From IMG/VR virus record IMGVR_UViG_3300007345_000114, positions 1 through 35,954 of that record: 35,954 bases of DNA. One strand, written 5' to 3'. Under the pieces are notes generated by a model. The model worked only from the letters and a program-made list of their open reading frames with translations. It was not told the DNA's origin and made no database searches. Below, piece by piece: positions 1 through 7,201 of this stretch. The stretch's first letter is position 1. Every line of letters begins with the position of its first letter. The translations under genes and the position numbers were made by a program. This DNA is from a virus.

Positions 1-1
1 G

Positions 2-46
2 AAAAAAGAGAGGGGACCGTAGCCCCCTCCCATACTAACCCCTCTC
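2..46 (-). terminator. Rho-independent terminator of the early operon
   Basis: On the minus strand a perfect 8-bp stem GAGAGGGG/CCCCTCTC (plus coordinates 39-46 pairing with 8-15) is followed directly by TTTTTT (plus 2-7). It lies just downstream of the last minus-strand gene, whose stop is at 82. The 23-base loop contains further G and C runs, so alternative pairings are possible. Confidence 0.8.
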
Positions 47-81
47 AAGATAACGGGCTCAAGAGCACCCGATGTCCACCC

Positions 82-603
82 CTAAGATACGTCGTCTGAT
101 CTCGTCCTGCAAGTGTAATGCTCACCAGGATGCAGATACGTTTGGCAGTATTCGATGACGCGGTAACTGTCTAGCGTTTGTAGATCCTGTAAGCACAGCT
201 TAGTGATCATATCCTTGCGACCGTCGCGCTGGTAAACCTTCTTGTAGGCCTGGCTGCGCGGGACTTTACATGAAAAGTCTACGTTTTGTTTGCAGTAGTC
301 AGCCAACTCCAGACGATCTACTACCACAAAACCTGTGAGCTCTGGCATATCAAAGGCTATGGTTGTCGCTTCACCGAATAGCCATCCGTGATTGCCTCTC
401 ACGTTCTTAAACTCTATCCATATCTCATCGGGCAGGTTGTTGCCCTTCACATCCACACCCCGATCTTCATGCCAGTAATCTATGTGCATGAACATATCTT
501 CCTTACTGGTGGATTTCCGCACACCAGGGTTGGCACGTTCATACCTCTTAGCAGCGTTATTGCCACGCTGCCAACTGCGTATCTTACTGATCTTGTTGTG
601 CAA
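82..603 (-). CDS. Putative PD-(D/E)XK-like phage nuclease, last gene of early operon
   Basis: A 173-residue protein. The centre has closely spaced acidic and lysine residues in two D/E-x-K arrangements: DVK at 51-53 and EFK at 64-66 (IWIEFKNVRG), after HIDYW at 40-44. A GWLFGEAT segment and a C-terminal GRKDMITK stretch follow. This order resembles a widespread phage family of PD-(D/E)XK-like proteins, but I cannot decide which residues are catalytic. The start is TTG at 603, preceded by GAGGAG a few bases upstream and overlapping the upstream gene by 20 bases. An ATG at 495 would cut off a conserved-looking basic N-terminus, so TTG is preferred. The gene is followed by the operon terminator. 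Confidence 0.55.
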   Translation of the reverse strand: MHNKISKIRSWQRGNNAAKRYERANPGVRKSTSKEDMFMHIDYWHEDRGVDVKGNNLPDEIWIEFKNVRGNHGWLFGEATTIAFDMPELTGFVVVDRLELADYCKQNVDFSCKVPRSQAYKKVYQRDGRKDMITKLCLQDLQTLDSYRVIEYCQTYLHPGEHYTCRTRSDDVS

Positions 604-808
604 CGTACTCCTCGTGTTCCTTTACGCTCTGCCGTATAAGGTCTATCTCCAAGTTAACCCACTGCCTCCAATCACTTAGTTTCATAGAGACAAAGTCCCG
701 ATCGGTGGCGGGATTTCCATCCGCCATGTGCAACTCCTCATACAGCTTTGTGGTCGCCTCATGAATGCGGTTGCATGCACCATGAAACAGTTCACTTAGT
801 TCCCTCAT
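584..808 (-). CDS. Hypothetical protein, 74 aa
   Basis: A small acidic, mostly helical protein (MRELSELFHGACNRIHEATT...) with no domain I recognise. It starts at ATG 808, overlaps the end of the resolvase-like nuclease gene by 17 bases and overlaps the next gene's TTG start by 20 bases. This is the tight coupling seen across the operon. Its place between two nuclease-like genes suggests a DNA-metabolism accessory role, but that is only context. Confidence 0.6.
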   Translation of the reverse strand: MRELSELFHGACNRIHEATTKLYEELHMADGNPATDRDFVSMKLSDWRQWVNLEIDLIRQSVKEHEEYVAQQDQ

Positions 809-1244
809 CTATATCACGTTTGATATCACTAATTACGGCGTCAATTTGGGATTTATTTTTTGCAATATAAACAGAACACACTATGTTATTATCAACAAGA
901 TGTTTGAGGAAAAGCTTCCAGCGCATAGGGAAGTCGTGGTGGCTATGCAGATAGCCCTTGGTCTCGATCACCCAGCTGCCATCCCTAGCAACGAAGTCGG
1001 GCGTGTACCTGATGGGGAGTTGCATAGTTCCCGTTCTGTCGCTCAGGTCTTTACGCTTGGCCGTCATCTTTAAATAGCGACCAGGGTACCTAAACTTATC
1101 TAGCAACAGATACTCTTTGCCCTCGTATTCAAACTCTAGGCCTGCTGCCCTGAGCTGATCGTTGCAATACTTCTCAATACCACTTTTAAATCTACCGAGA
1201 TTCTTCTTCCGACTCGGTCGCCTTGCCCCTGCTTTCTTGCGCAT
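792..1244 (-). CDS. PD-(D/E)XK endonuclease, T7 endonuclease I/DUF1064-like (putative resolvase)
   Basis: A 150-residue protein with a basic N-terminus (MRKKAGARRPSRKKN) and the ordered signature YTPDF (D83), then WVIETKGY (E94, K96), then MRWKLFLKHL. This TPDF-E-x-K-G order is typical of small phage nucleases of the T7 endonuclease I/DUF1064 group, which cut branched DNA such as Holliday junctions or replication forks. The role is inferred from the family and from its neighbours: a primase-helicase upstream and an exonuclease/annealing pair further up. The start at ATG 1244 lies 53 bases inside the end of the primase-helicase gene, a longer overlap than usual here. Resolvase versus general debranching nuclease cannot be decided from sequence. 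Confidence 0.7.
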   Translation of the reverse strand: MRKKAGARRPSRKKNLGRFKSGIEKYCNDQLRAAGLEFEYEGKEYLLLDKFRYPGRYLKMTAKRKDLSDRTGTMQLPIRYTPDFVARDGSWVIETKGYLHSHHDFPMRWKLFLKHLVDNNIVCSVYIAKNKSQIDAVISDIKRDIDEGTK

Positions 1245-3099
1245 CGGGGGACAATGTAGTTAGAAATTCAACATTCTCTTTCAGAGGTGATTGGTACATA
1301 TCCCAAGTCATCTTGTCCAGAATTTGTGTTTGTTTTCCGAACGTGCTGAAGTCGATTGCAGGGACCAAAGACTTGAGGCCAGCCGCTGTAAAACCAGTGT
1401 GGCCCATGTTCATGCGCAAGATTAATGGATCAGCCAATGGCGTAGGCTTGCCCCCCGTTTCAACCGTTCGTACTTTGCGCACATGGATCTCACTCATTTG
1501 TCTAATGTGCGGGTCAGGCGCCTGGACTTTTCGATGGATAGTCAAGAAGCAGTCGGCACGGTTCACAAACTTACCGCCGCCCTCTGTGTCTTCCGCATAC
1601 GGAGCGGGGGGCAATCCATCGGGGCCTTTCCTTCGCTGCGCCTCAGTGACAGCGTGCATGTTCAACCACACTGCGATGTTGTGGGTGTTACTGAACGTGA
1701 GGAAAGCAGTAGCCGCCTCGTAATGGTAGTCGTGTGTGTTCTGCATCTCCGACCTACGCAGATCCAAACGCAAGCTGTTGTATGGGTCCACAAAGACTGC
1801 GTCTATCTTGTTGTAGTGATGCACCTTTTCCATGAACAAGGTGATGTCTAGGTAGCTGTACACCTTGGCATTACTTACGATGAAGAAGTGTTCCTTCACC
1901 CAATTGTAGCTGTTCTTCTTTTCGCTGTACGTCATCGACCCAACTGGCTTGTCCGCAGCCATCTGCATCAATGTCATCTTAACAGCAGCGGTCTTGTTCT
2001 CCGCGCTGTATATCATCCACTTCCACCCGTGTCTGATGACACTGTTGACGATAAGATACAATGCCGTCGTTGTCTTACCGACATTGCTATGCCCGTTGAT
2101 GATGGTCAACTCCCGCTTGTATCGGAAGAACTTATCCCACTCTTCATTGCCTGTGGTTAAACCATGCTCTAACCTACCCTCGCTGTAATCGTCGATCCAG
2201 TGGTAGTCGTCCTCGTCGCTACTGATGAAGGACATATCACCATCGAGGACTTCGAGCAGTCGCACTTGCTCTTCCTCCTGCTGGATGATCTCCCTGATTG
2301 GGCGCGTCTTACCATACTCCACCCCCTCGTGAATAGCATCCCTGGCATTCTTCTCGCTCTCCACATCCCGCTTCATGATCTCCCGCAACAGTATGCGGTA
2401 GACCTCATCCTCTTCCAGCTTGCCTGCGGCTATGTATCCACCACATAATGTGGCTGCCTTGATCAGTACGTTGTGCTTCTCACCGTCATGCGCACGTTGG
2501 ATCATGCGCACTGCAATCTGCAGCTTGGTGTAATCTGTTGTTGAGACCTGGGGTGTGGCGGGGGCGGCACTCAAAGCCTCCTCACTTACGAACTTCTTGA
2601 AGACATCACACGTAGTCTTAACGATGATGTCGGGGTCATAGCTTTCGAAACAGGCACGACTCTCGTTCTTGCCTGACTCATCGAGTTGCAACCCATAGCG
2701 TTCATCAAAGTATCGCACAAGGGCGCGAAAGTGATCGCGATGCCGCTCAGGGTTACTGACCCTGGCCAACGCTTTAACCCCGTTCCCTGACGGGGACACC
2801 CAACAGGCATAGATGTGGTCGTCTACAGCGAGTGCAGACTTAGTGGCCTCCACATCCACATGATCAAAGTCTAATACAACAAGCCCGTTGTGGTCCTCAA
2901 TACTCTCGTCAGACCTGGATGTAAAGGTCCCGCTAAATAGGACGGCAGGTAGTTCAAGCTTCTTTGCTTTATCACCCTGCCGTATTGCCTCCACTGTGGT
3001 ACGAGATGCCCCATCCCGAATCCTCTTCAGTATGACTGATAGGTCTCGGTACTTCGGGTCGCTCGTCTCGTATATCGTTTTGAAAATGGTGACCTTCAT
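1192..3099 (-). CDS. Primase-helicase: BT4734/VirE-type primase domain fused to RecA-fold helicase
   Basis: A 635-residue replication protein with two modules. Residues about 1-170 match the BT4734-like (VirE N-terminal, prim-pol) domain: MKVTIFKTIY start, LPAVLFSGTF, LVVLDFDHVD (about 75-84, metal-binding acidic residues) and SPSGNGVK (about 102-109). After a helical linker, a RecA/DnaB-type ATPase has Walker A GHSNVGKT (336-343), Walker B AVFVDP (434-439), and a downstream histidine-containing sensor segment (WLNMHAVTEA). It should prime and unwind DNA at the phage fork. ATG at 3099 is chosen because family members begin this way; a TTG nine bases further upstream is also open. The 5' end overlaps the DUF1599 gene by 128 bases and the 3' end overlaps the nuclease gene by 53 bases. 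Confidence 0.85.
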   Translation of the reverse strand: MKVTIFKTIYETSDPKYRDLSVILKRIRDGASRTTVEAIRQGDKAKKLELPAVLFSGTFTSRSDESIEDHNGLVVLDFDHVDVEATKSALAVDDHIYACWVSPSGNGVKALARVSNPERHRDHFRALVRYFDERYGLQLDESGKNESRACFESYDPDIIVKTTCDVFKKFVSEEALSAAPATPQVSTTDYTKLQIAVRMIQRAHDGEKHNVLIKAATLCGGYIAAGKLEEDEVYRILLREIMKRDVESEKNARDAIHEGVEYGKTRPIREIIQQEEEQVRLLEVLDGDMSFISSDEDDYHWIDDYSEGRLEHGLTTGNEEWDKFFRYKRELTIINGHSNVGKTTTALYLIVNSVIRHGWKWMIYSAENKTAAVKMTLMQMAADKPVGSMTYSEKKNSYNWVKEHFFIVSNAKVYSYLDITLFMEKVHHYNKIDAVFVDPYNSLRLDLRRSEMQNTHDYHYEAATAFLTFSNTHNIAVWLNMHAVTEAQRRKGPDGLPPAPYAEDTEGGGKFVNRADCFLTIHRKVQAPDPHIRQMSEIHVRKVRTVETGGKPTPLADPLILRMNMGHTGFTAAGLKSLVPAIDFSTFGKQTQILDKMTWDMYQSPLKENVEFLTTLSPDAQESRGKATESEEESR

Positions 3100-3349
3100 C
3101 CCGCGCAATAATTAACAGGATGAGGTACCCCGCTAGGTCGAGTAGGGTATCCTCAGTATCGTCGTTCAAGCCAGCGTTTTTTATGCGCTTCAACTTGTCG
3201 TCTATACGTTGTCGTATCCCATACTCGGCACTAGCGGAAGAAAAAATGTTCAGAGGGGACAGCGCACTGTCACCGTAAGCATCATTCTTTTCAAGCAACA
3301 GCTGCCTGACTTTATTTGTAGCTGCTACTATCTGGTCCCTTCTTGTCAT
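2972..3349 (-). CDS. DUF1599 (Nmad1-like) protein with an overprinted tail
   Basis: A 125-residue protein. Residues 1-83 match the DUF1599 family: an N-terminal helix, LLLEKNDAYGDSALSPLNIF, RIDDKLKRIKN and EDTLLDLAGYLILLI. This family is common in phages and has been linked by context to nucleotide modification. It lies directly before the primase-helicase, consistent with a nucleotide or DNA metabolism role. The last 40 or so residues (from about IARDEGHHFQND) are read from DNA that also encodes the primase N-terminus in another frame. Family members usually end soon after the DLAGY helix, so this tail looks new. Its start at 3349 overlaps the previous gene by 38 bases. Confidence 0.75.
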   Translation of the reverse strand: MTRRDQIVAATNKVRQLLLEKNDAYGDSALSPLNIFSSASAEYGIRQRIDDKLKRIKNAGLNDDTEDTLLDLAGYLILLIIARDEGHHFQNDIRDERPEVPRPISHTEEDSGWGISYHSGGNTAG

Positions 3350-3605
3350 CCAATGTTTCGCACGACTTACCTAACTCCTTGAGCACAGTAACCTTAGTGA
3401 TTTGTAGTGGCTTCCTCTTCGCTCTACTGTTACGGTATCCTTCTCGCATGATTCGCGATACGGTCCTATTGTCGTAACGCATTAGGTCGAAGGGGTCAGT
3501 AAAGCAAGAGACAGCCCAGGTCTTAAAGGTACGGCGATGCTTATTACGTTCAACAAGCACCGTCAACTCAAGGTGATAGATAGTCGCTTTAGAAGGGCAG
3601 GTCAT
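3312..3605 (-). CDS. Hypothetical basic protein, 97 aa
   Basis: A basic protein (MTCPSKATIYHLELTVLVER...) rich in Arg and Lys, with AVSCFTDPFDLMRYDNRTV in the middle and RNSRAKRKPLQITKV later. No family is recognised. ATG 3605 is chosen because it gives a 17-base overlap with the SSB-like gene, in line with the rest of the operon. A start at 3659 would run far into that gene. Charge and position between SSB-like and DUF1599 genes make nucleic-acid binding possible but unproven. Confidence 0.6.
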   Translation of the reverse strand: MTCPSKATIYHLELTVLVERNKHRRTFKTWAVSCFTDPFDLMRYDNRTVSRIMREGYRNSRAKRKPLQITKVTVLKELGKSCETLDDKKGPDSSSYK

Positions 3606-3924
3606 CTGCGAGAGATTCCTGCTTGCCCGCAGGTGCAGGTTGCTGACGCTCAGCAGCACGCTTCTCTCGCTGTTCCTTTGCCCCCTCGCTGTTTGGATCC
3701 CACACCTTACAGCATGGCTTTCCAGCAGCGGACATAAACAGAGTCACGTAGCAGTTGCCCCCTTCACCTTTCTCATTGAGGGAGGTTACATACTTCGTCA
3801 TCATCTGCTTCAGTTCATCCGCCCGCAGTTTGACACGCCAGGACCGAACGGATCCATCGTCGTTGTAATTCGGGGCGTCGGTCCATCCGACCAGGTGACT
3901 ATCGCTTTTTCGCTCTTGACTCAT
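3589..3924 (-). CDS. SSB-like protein with canonical acidic SSB C-terminal tip
   Basis: A 111-residue protein whose last residues are ESLADDLPF. This is the acidic-hydrophobic SSB C-terminal tip that docks partner proteins in bacterial and phage single-stranded DNA-binding proteins. The body (RSWRVKLRADELKQMM, GNCYVTLFMSAAGKPCCKVWDP) is compatible with a small beta-rich OB fold, but an OB fold cannot be proven by eye. A charged, Pro/Gln-rich linker (about 83-103) precedes the tip, as in SSBs. Its neighbours are a RecE-like exonuclease and an annealing protein upstream and a primase-helicase downstream, so it probably coats single-stranded DNA during replication and recombination. Confidence 0.6.
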   Translation of the reverse strand: MSQERKSDSHLVGWTDAPNYNDDGSVRSWRVKLRADELKQMMTKYVTSLNEKGEGGNCYVTLFMSAAGKPCCKVWDPNSEGAKEQREKRAAERQQPAPAGKQESLADDLPF

Positions 3925-3927
3925 GAC

Positions 3928-3999
3928 TTACAGAAAATATAACGAGCCCAAGATAAAGACCATTAGCCAATAGATAATCCTAGACTTCGAACTGTCCAT
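3928..3999 (-). CDS. Candidate 23-aa membrane microprotein
   Basis: A 23-codon frame MDSSKSRIIYWLMVFILGSL plus YFL. It has a short polar, positively charged N-terminus followed by one continuous hydrophobic helix. It begins 20 bases inside the end of the exonuclease gene and stops 3 bases before the SSB-like gene starts, exactly filling what would otherwise be a rare 55-base gap in this operon. That fit and the clean membrane-helix composition argue for a real gene. Its size makes chance possible. Confidence 0.45.
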   Translation of the reverse strand: MDSSKSRIIYWLMVFILGSLYFL

Positions 4000-4753
4000 A
4001 CCCTCTTTGTTCACTGGGTTCTGTTGACAACCACTCCTTGATGTTCTGCAAGGCGGTATCGACTTTCATCTCACCGTTGAACAGAGTTTGCTCTGAACAA
4101 CTGACGATGGCAGGGTAGAAGGGCGGCTTCTTCTCTTGGATCAACCAGTAGTATACATCCCTTGGGAAGACCTGCATATAAATGTAAGCCTGTACATCGT
4201 AGTCCCACGACCGCACATCCCACTGGAACTTATCTGCCGTCGACCCGATGGTCTTGCTGTCCAGGATGAAGTCATCATGGAGGTAGTCCAAGAAGCCACG
4301 TAATGGCACATCGCCCAGATCTAGGTTGAACTCAACCTGCGCTTCACCACCCTGAAGGTACGTATCCACTAGCCCCTCCTTTTGAAGGCGCTCGATCATC
4401 TCAAGAGCCTGATTGTACTCTGACTCCTTGACAATCTCTTTGCCATTGGACAACATCTCCACGACCTGCTTGTATTCTTTCGTGGTGGTTGGCCGCTTGG
4501 ACTCCCTGGTCTCCTTGCTACATGCTTCGAGCACATCCTCCTGATAGATCACTACGTACCTATCTCCGAATAGATCGGGGGTGAGTAGCATACAATCATA
4601 TAAAGATCCGAAATGCAGTGCATCCCCTTCCTTGTGGAGTTCGCCCCGCATGTAGAGGTCAAACTTGCGCATGTCAGTCAGCGCGTGCTTCAGGGAGGAG
4701 TACGACAAGTGACCCTTGCCGTACCTCTCCGTTAATAGTTCTCGCATATTCAT
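3980..4753 (-). CDS. RecE-like PD-(D/E)XK exonuclease
   Basis: A 257-residue protein with the motifs of phage RecE/DUF3799-type exonucleases: LSYSSLKHA (17-25), ALHFGSLYDCMLL (45-57, with the conserved His), GFLDYL (D156) then ILDSKT (D165, K167), and DYDVQAYIYM (185-194, the conserved Gln-x-x-x-Tyr helix). These enzymes resect double-stranded ends to give 3' single-stranded tails for annealing. The partner is the DUF1071 annealing protein immediately upstream, with which it shares an ATGA overlap that fixes the start at ATG 4753. A GTG at 4762 is less likely. Confidence 0.85.
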   Translation of the reverse strand: MNMRELLTERYGKGHLSYSSLKHALTDMRKFDLYMRGELHKEGDALHFGSLYDCMLLTPDLFGDRYVVIYQEDVLEACSKETRESKRPTTTKEYKQVVEMLSNGKEIVKESEYNQALEMIERLQKEGLVDTYLQGGEAQVEFNLDLGDVPLRGFLDYLHDDFILDSKTIGSTADKFQWDVRSWDYDVQAYIYMQVFPRDVYYWLIQEKKPPFYPAIVSCSEQTLFNGEMKVDTALQNIKEWLSTEPSEQRGYGQFEV

Positions 4754-5385
4754 CGTACCCACTTCATAATGGTGTCCCTGTCTGCCTCACTCAGCTTGTC
4801 ACCATGCTTCTCGATAAGCTGGGTGGCTGCCTTGCGTTTAGCCGTGATGTTGGGGCGGGTCTTAATCCACCCGATAGCTGCATCAACGATAGCCTTCGGG
4901 TCACTGGTATCGACCTGCTGTTTGACTGGGGCAGGGGATTCGGGTGCGGCGGGTGGATCAACATCATATAGATCCTCCTTGGTCCACAACTGTAGACCCA
5001 ACCCATGCATAGCAATAGCCTTGACGAGGGCACGTTGCACTGTCTTGTTGACATCGAAGCTGGTCATCTTGTCAACGGGAATGGAGTTGTTGCGGAAGTC
5101 CATGACAGGAAGGTCCACTACATGCTCGGTACCCTTGACTGTGACACCCACTTCAACGTAGGCTGTGCGCCCATCGGAGAAGAAGTTCAGCCCTGTCGCC
5201 TCATCTTTGTACACCTTCCTAGTGGAGTCAGGATACTCGGTCATCAGCATGTGCCAGGCATCTGCCCACGAGATGTAATCGACTTTACCCTTGCTCCTCA
5301 CGCGAGGGCGAACATCAATCGAATTGAGGCGCGTATACACTGAGGTGGTCGTGCGCGGAGCACGAGGTTTCTTGGTTTCACTCAT
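4750..5385 (-). CDS. DUF1071 single-strand annealing protein
   Basis: A 211-residue protein whose central part (about 35-145) has the DUF1071 pattern: YISWADAWHMLMTEYPDS, VEVGVTVKG, DLPVMDFRNNSIP, DVNKTVQRALVKAIAMHGLG and a following ED. DUF1071 proteins are phage recombinases proposed to anneal complementary single strands. A Pro-rich linker (about 147-160) leads to a separate helical C-terminal domain of about 50 residues. Together with the adjacent RecE-like exonuclease and SSB-like protein it forms a complete exonuclease/annealing recombination set. It starts at ATG 5385 with an ATGA overlap to the previous gene. Confidence 0.8.
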   Translation of the reverse strand: MSETKKPRAPRTTTSVYTRLNSIDVRPRVRSKGKVDYISWADAWHMLMTEYPDSTRKVYKDEATGLNFFSDGRTAYVEVGVTVKGTEHVVDLPVMDFRNNSIPVDKMTSFDVNKTVQRALVKAIAMHGLGLQLWTKEDLYDVDPPAAPESPAPVKQQVDTSDPKAIVDAAIGWIKTRPNITAKRKAATQLIEKHGDKLSEADRDTIMKWVR

Positions 5386-5813
5386 GATCTGTCTTCATTA
5401 ATTAGTTCCATAAACGTGGCAAAATCTACCTTGCCATACAGCTTCTTCAAGGGGATGAGTACAAGACCCTGCTCTTTCAACACAGCCTCATGCTTTGGAC
5501 TCTGCTCAAGGTCTGGTTGAGCCTTCTCCGCACTCGCTTTGTGCAGAGATTCCTGGAGCTCCCTGATGCGTTGCACCTTGGTAACAATTTTACCTGTGCG
5601 TTGCAGTTCGATACGAACCTTGTTGTGCACAGAGCTTGGCCCTCGTTGGGGGAGCAGCTGCGTAAGCTTTAGCAAGGTTGGTGATGTGTCGGACACACCG
5701 CCATTGCTTTCTTCTTGGATATCATCCATATATGTGTGGACCAAGTCGATTTCTTCGCGGGTCCACGCTTTCCATTTACCTCTCATTGTCATTTGGGTTG
5801 GGGGGTTAGTCAT
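5382..5813 (-). CDS. SANT/Myb-like helical protein, 143 aa
   Basis: The N-terminal third reads KWKAWTREEIDLVHTYMDD ... LTQLLPQRGPSSVHNKVRIE. The W-T-x-E-E helix followed by a predicted turn and a RGPSSVHNKV helix looks like a Myb/SANT-type helix-turn-helix that would bind DNA. A helical, coiled-coil-like middle and a C-terminal segment ending FATFMELINEDRS follow. It sits between the DnaA-domain protein and the annealing protein, so a role in replication initiation or regulation is plausible. A second start eight codons in (MRGKW) is also possible. Confidence 0.6.
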   Translation of the reverse strand: MTNPPTQMTMRGKWKAWTREEIDLVHTYMDDIQEESNGGVSDTSPTLLKLTQLLPQRGPSSVHNKVRIELQRTGKIVTKVQRIRELQESLHKASAEKAQPDLEQSPKHEAVLKEQGLVLIPLKKLYGKVDFATFMELINEDRS

Positions 5814-6306
5814 TAAGGTTTGCTTCTATAGCTTTCTCTCTAATGGTGTGTAGTTTTTTGAGTACCACTGATGGCTGTTCACCCTGGATGAAACCATCGA
5901 AGGTGCTGAGGAACTCACGCATTAAGTTCCGTGCGGCCATCACCTTATGCATCTCATCGTCGCCATTGACATTGTGAGCAAGGGTTCGTACCACTGCGTT
6001 TTCTGATAGACAAAGCAAGTCAAGGACTGACTGACACTGCAGTTCAAAAACTTTGTCTTGCTCTTGCATCTCTTTTGCTTTGCGCAAACTTGCGATGATT
6101 GTACTGTGGCTACGCGATCCTAGTTCCGCACCAATCTGTTGATAGGTTGGGTGGGTCAGGTTGTTCCGCAGTAGAACAAAGGCATGTCGCGCAATCATGA
6201 TGTGACCCAGTCGAGAGTGACCTCGAACATGTGTAGGTGAGACACTAAACACCGAACAAACTGCGTTCATGAGTTCGGCAGATATTACTGATTCTGAACT
6301 AGCCAT
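5806..6306 (-). CDS. Free-standing DnaA domain IV protein (origin-binding candidate)
   Basis: A 166-residue protein starting MASSESVISAELMNAV. Residues about 8-82 match the DnaA C-terminal DNA-binding domain: VCSVFSVSPTHVRGHSR, IMIARHAFVLLRNN, TYQQIGAELGSRSHSTI and the following SLRKA helix. The last is the DnaA box-binding signature (canonical form GGRDHSTV). No AAA+ ATPase domain is present; the C-terminal half is helical and unrecognised. It should bind DnaA-box-like sites, and near-matches exist in the central non-coding region. ATG 6306 is used because the upstream gene stops at 6308; longer frames would run into that gene. The role in phage origin firing or host DnaA mimicry is inference. 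Confidence 0.8.
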   Translation of the reverse strand: MASSESVISAELMNAVCSVFSVSPTHVRGHSRLGHIMIARHAFVLLRNNLTHPTYQQIGAELGSRSHSTIIASLRKAKEMQEQDKVFELQCQSVLDLLCLSENAVVRTLAHNVNGDDEMHKVMAARNLMREFLSTFDGFIQGEQPSVVLKKLHTIREKAIEANLND

Positions 6307-6307
6307 C

Positions 6308-6796
6308 TTAATCCTCGCTGTTTGTGCCACGATCCTCGCTCTGTTTACCTTCTCCTGATTTCTCAGCTTCGATATTGGCGACGTGTAGTTTCCATTCTGC
6401 ATGTAGATCTGGTATTACAATTAATCTTCCTATGGTGGTGAGACATACGTATCTCATGTTGTCTACGTTCCTCTCTCGATTGTCTTGGTACCAATACGGT
6501 GCTTCGCGCGGATTGTATCGGACTGCAACGAACCCTTTCGGATCAGGCAGGGTGTGCTCGTGGCGGGGCTTGACCTCAAGGTGATCGCATTGCACCCAGG
6601 CACACACTGTCTTGTTCTCGCCATTGTGTATGGCCTCGGCTGTCTTTCTTTGATTACACAACTTGCACCCGTACATATCGAGGGTGACATCTTCAGGGTC
6701 GTAGTAGTCCACTTGATCGCCATACCGCACCTGCCATCGCTGATAGTTAGGGCCCTTGGCAAGGTGAAATCTAACCTTGTACTTGAGTTCTTTCAT
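6308..6796 (-). CDS. Conserved phage hypothetical protein, 162 aa
   Basis: It begins MKELKYKVRFHLAKGPNYQ and contains YYDPEDVTLDMYGCKLCNQR and NGENKTVCAWVQCDHLEV. The pattern KVRFHL...WQV...YYdP...CKL-Nq...VCAW is one I associate with marine phage proteins of unknown function. Two Cys pairs (CKLC near 44-47 and a later C-x-n-C) could hold a metal but are not a classic zinc finger. The C-terminus is charged and disordered (EKSGEGKQSEDRGTNSED). The start ATG 6796 is supported by an ATGA overlap with the stop of the upstream 28-codon gene. Confidence 0.65.
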   Translation of the reverse strand: MKELKYKVRFHLAKGPNYQRWQVRYGDQVDYYDPEDVTLDMYGCKLCNQRKTAEAIHNGENKTVCAWVQCDHLEVKPRHEHTLPDPKGFVAVRYNPREAPYWYQDNRERNVDNMRYVCLTTIGRLIVIPDLHAEWKLHVANIEAEKSGEGKQSEDRGTNSED

Positions 6797-6879
6797 GTTA
6801 CATGAATTGCAATGATCCATAGGACCATAATTATTATGCCCGCCCACCCGAAGGCAACCAGGTCTTCATCATTTTTCAC
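6793..6879 (-). CDS. 28-aa single-pass membrane microprotein
   Basis: The frame reads VKNDEDLVAFGWAGIIIMVL then WIIAIHVT: a short acidic N-terminus and one hydrophobic helix. It starts with GTG whose last two bases begin the TGA stop of the upstream gene (GTGA overlap), and it ends with an ATGA overlap with the downstream gene. Couplings at both ends plus a clear transmembrane helix make this a convincing small gene despite its length and GTG start. Confidence 0.65.
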   Translation of the reverse strand: MKNDEDLVAFGWAGIIIMVLWIIAIHVT

Positions 6880-7166
6880 TGCTCTTTGTAGACTTTCGTT
6901 GGGTAGAAGATTGGGGGCTCCACTTCATGACACACCCCATTCCTGATAATCTCGGTACCTACTGTTGCATAGTCACCGTTAGGGAGTTTACGCACAGGAT
7001 GTAGCGCCCACTTCCATGTGTCATCTAGATCATCGAGCCAGATGTTGAGGTCGTGCATGATGCCATCTATGTTCAGGCCAAACCATTGGTCGTCCTCGTC
7101 AATCTGATAGGGTTCGGAGTCTGCACCCTTAGAGTACAGACCACGACATGATAGATATAAGTTCAT
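6876..7166 (-). CDS. Hypothetical protein, 96 aa
   Basis: An acidic, aromatic-rich protein (MNLYLSCRGLYSKGADSEPY, then DEDDQWFGLNIDGIMHDLNI, then WLDDLDDTWKWALHPV). No family is recognised; the Trp/Asp-rich composition resembles acidic phage proteins that bind or mimic nucleic-acid partners, but this is weak. ATG 7166 is preferred over GTG 7196 because of an A-rich, start-like upstream stretch. Confidence 0.55.
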   Translation of the reverse strand: MNLYLSCRGLYSKGADSEPYQIDEDDQWFGLNIDGIMHDLNIWLDDLDDTWKWALHPVRKLPNGDYATVGTEIIRNGVCHEVEPPIFYPTKVYKEQ

Positions 7167-7201
7167 GTTCGTTTGTTGTTGCAAACTTATATGCACAATG
7201 T

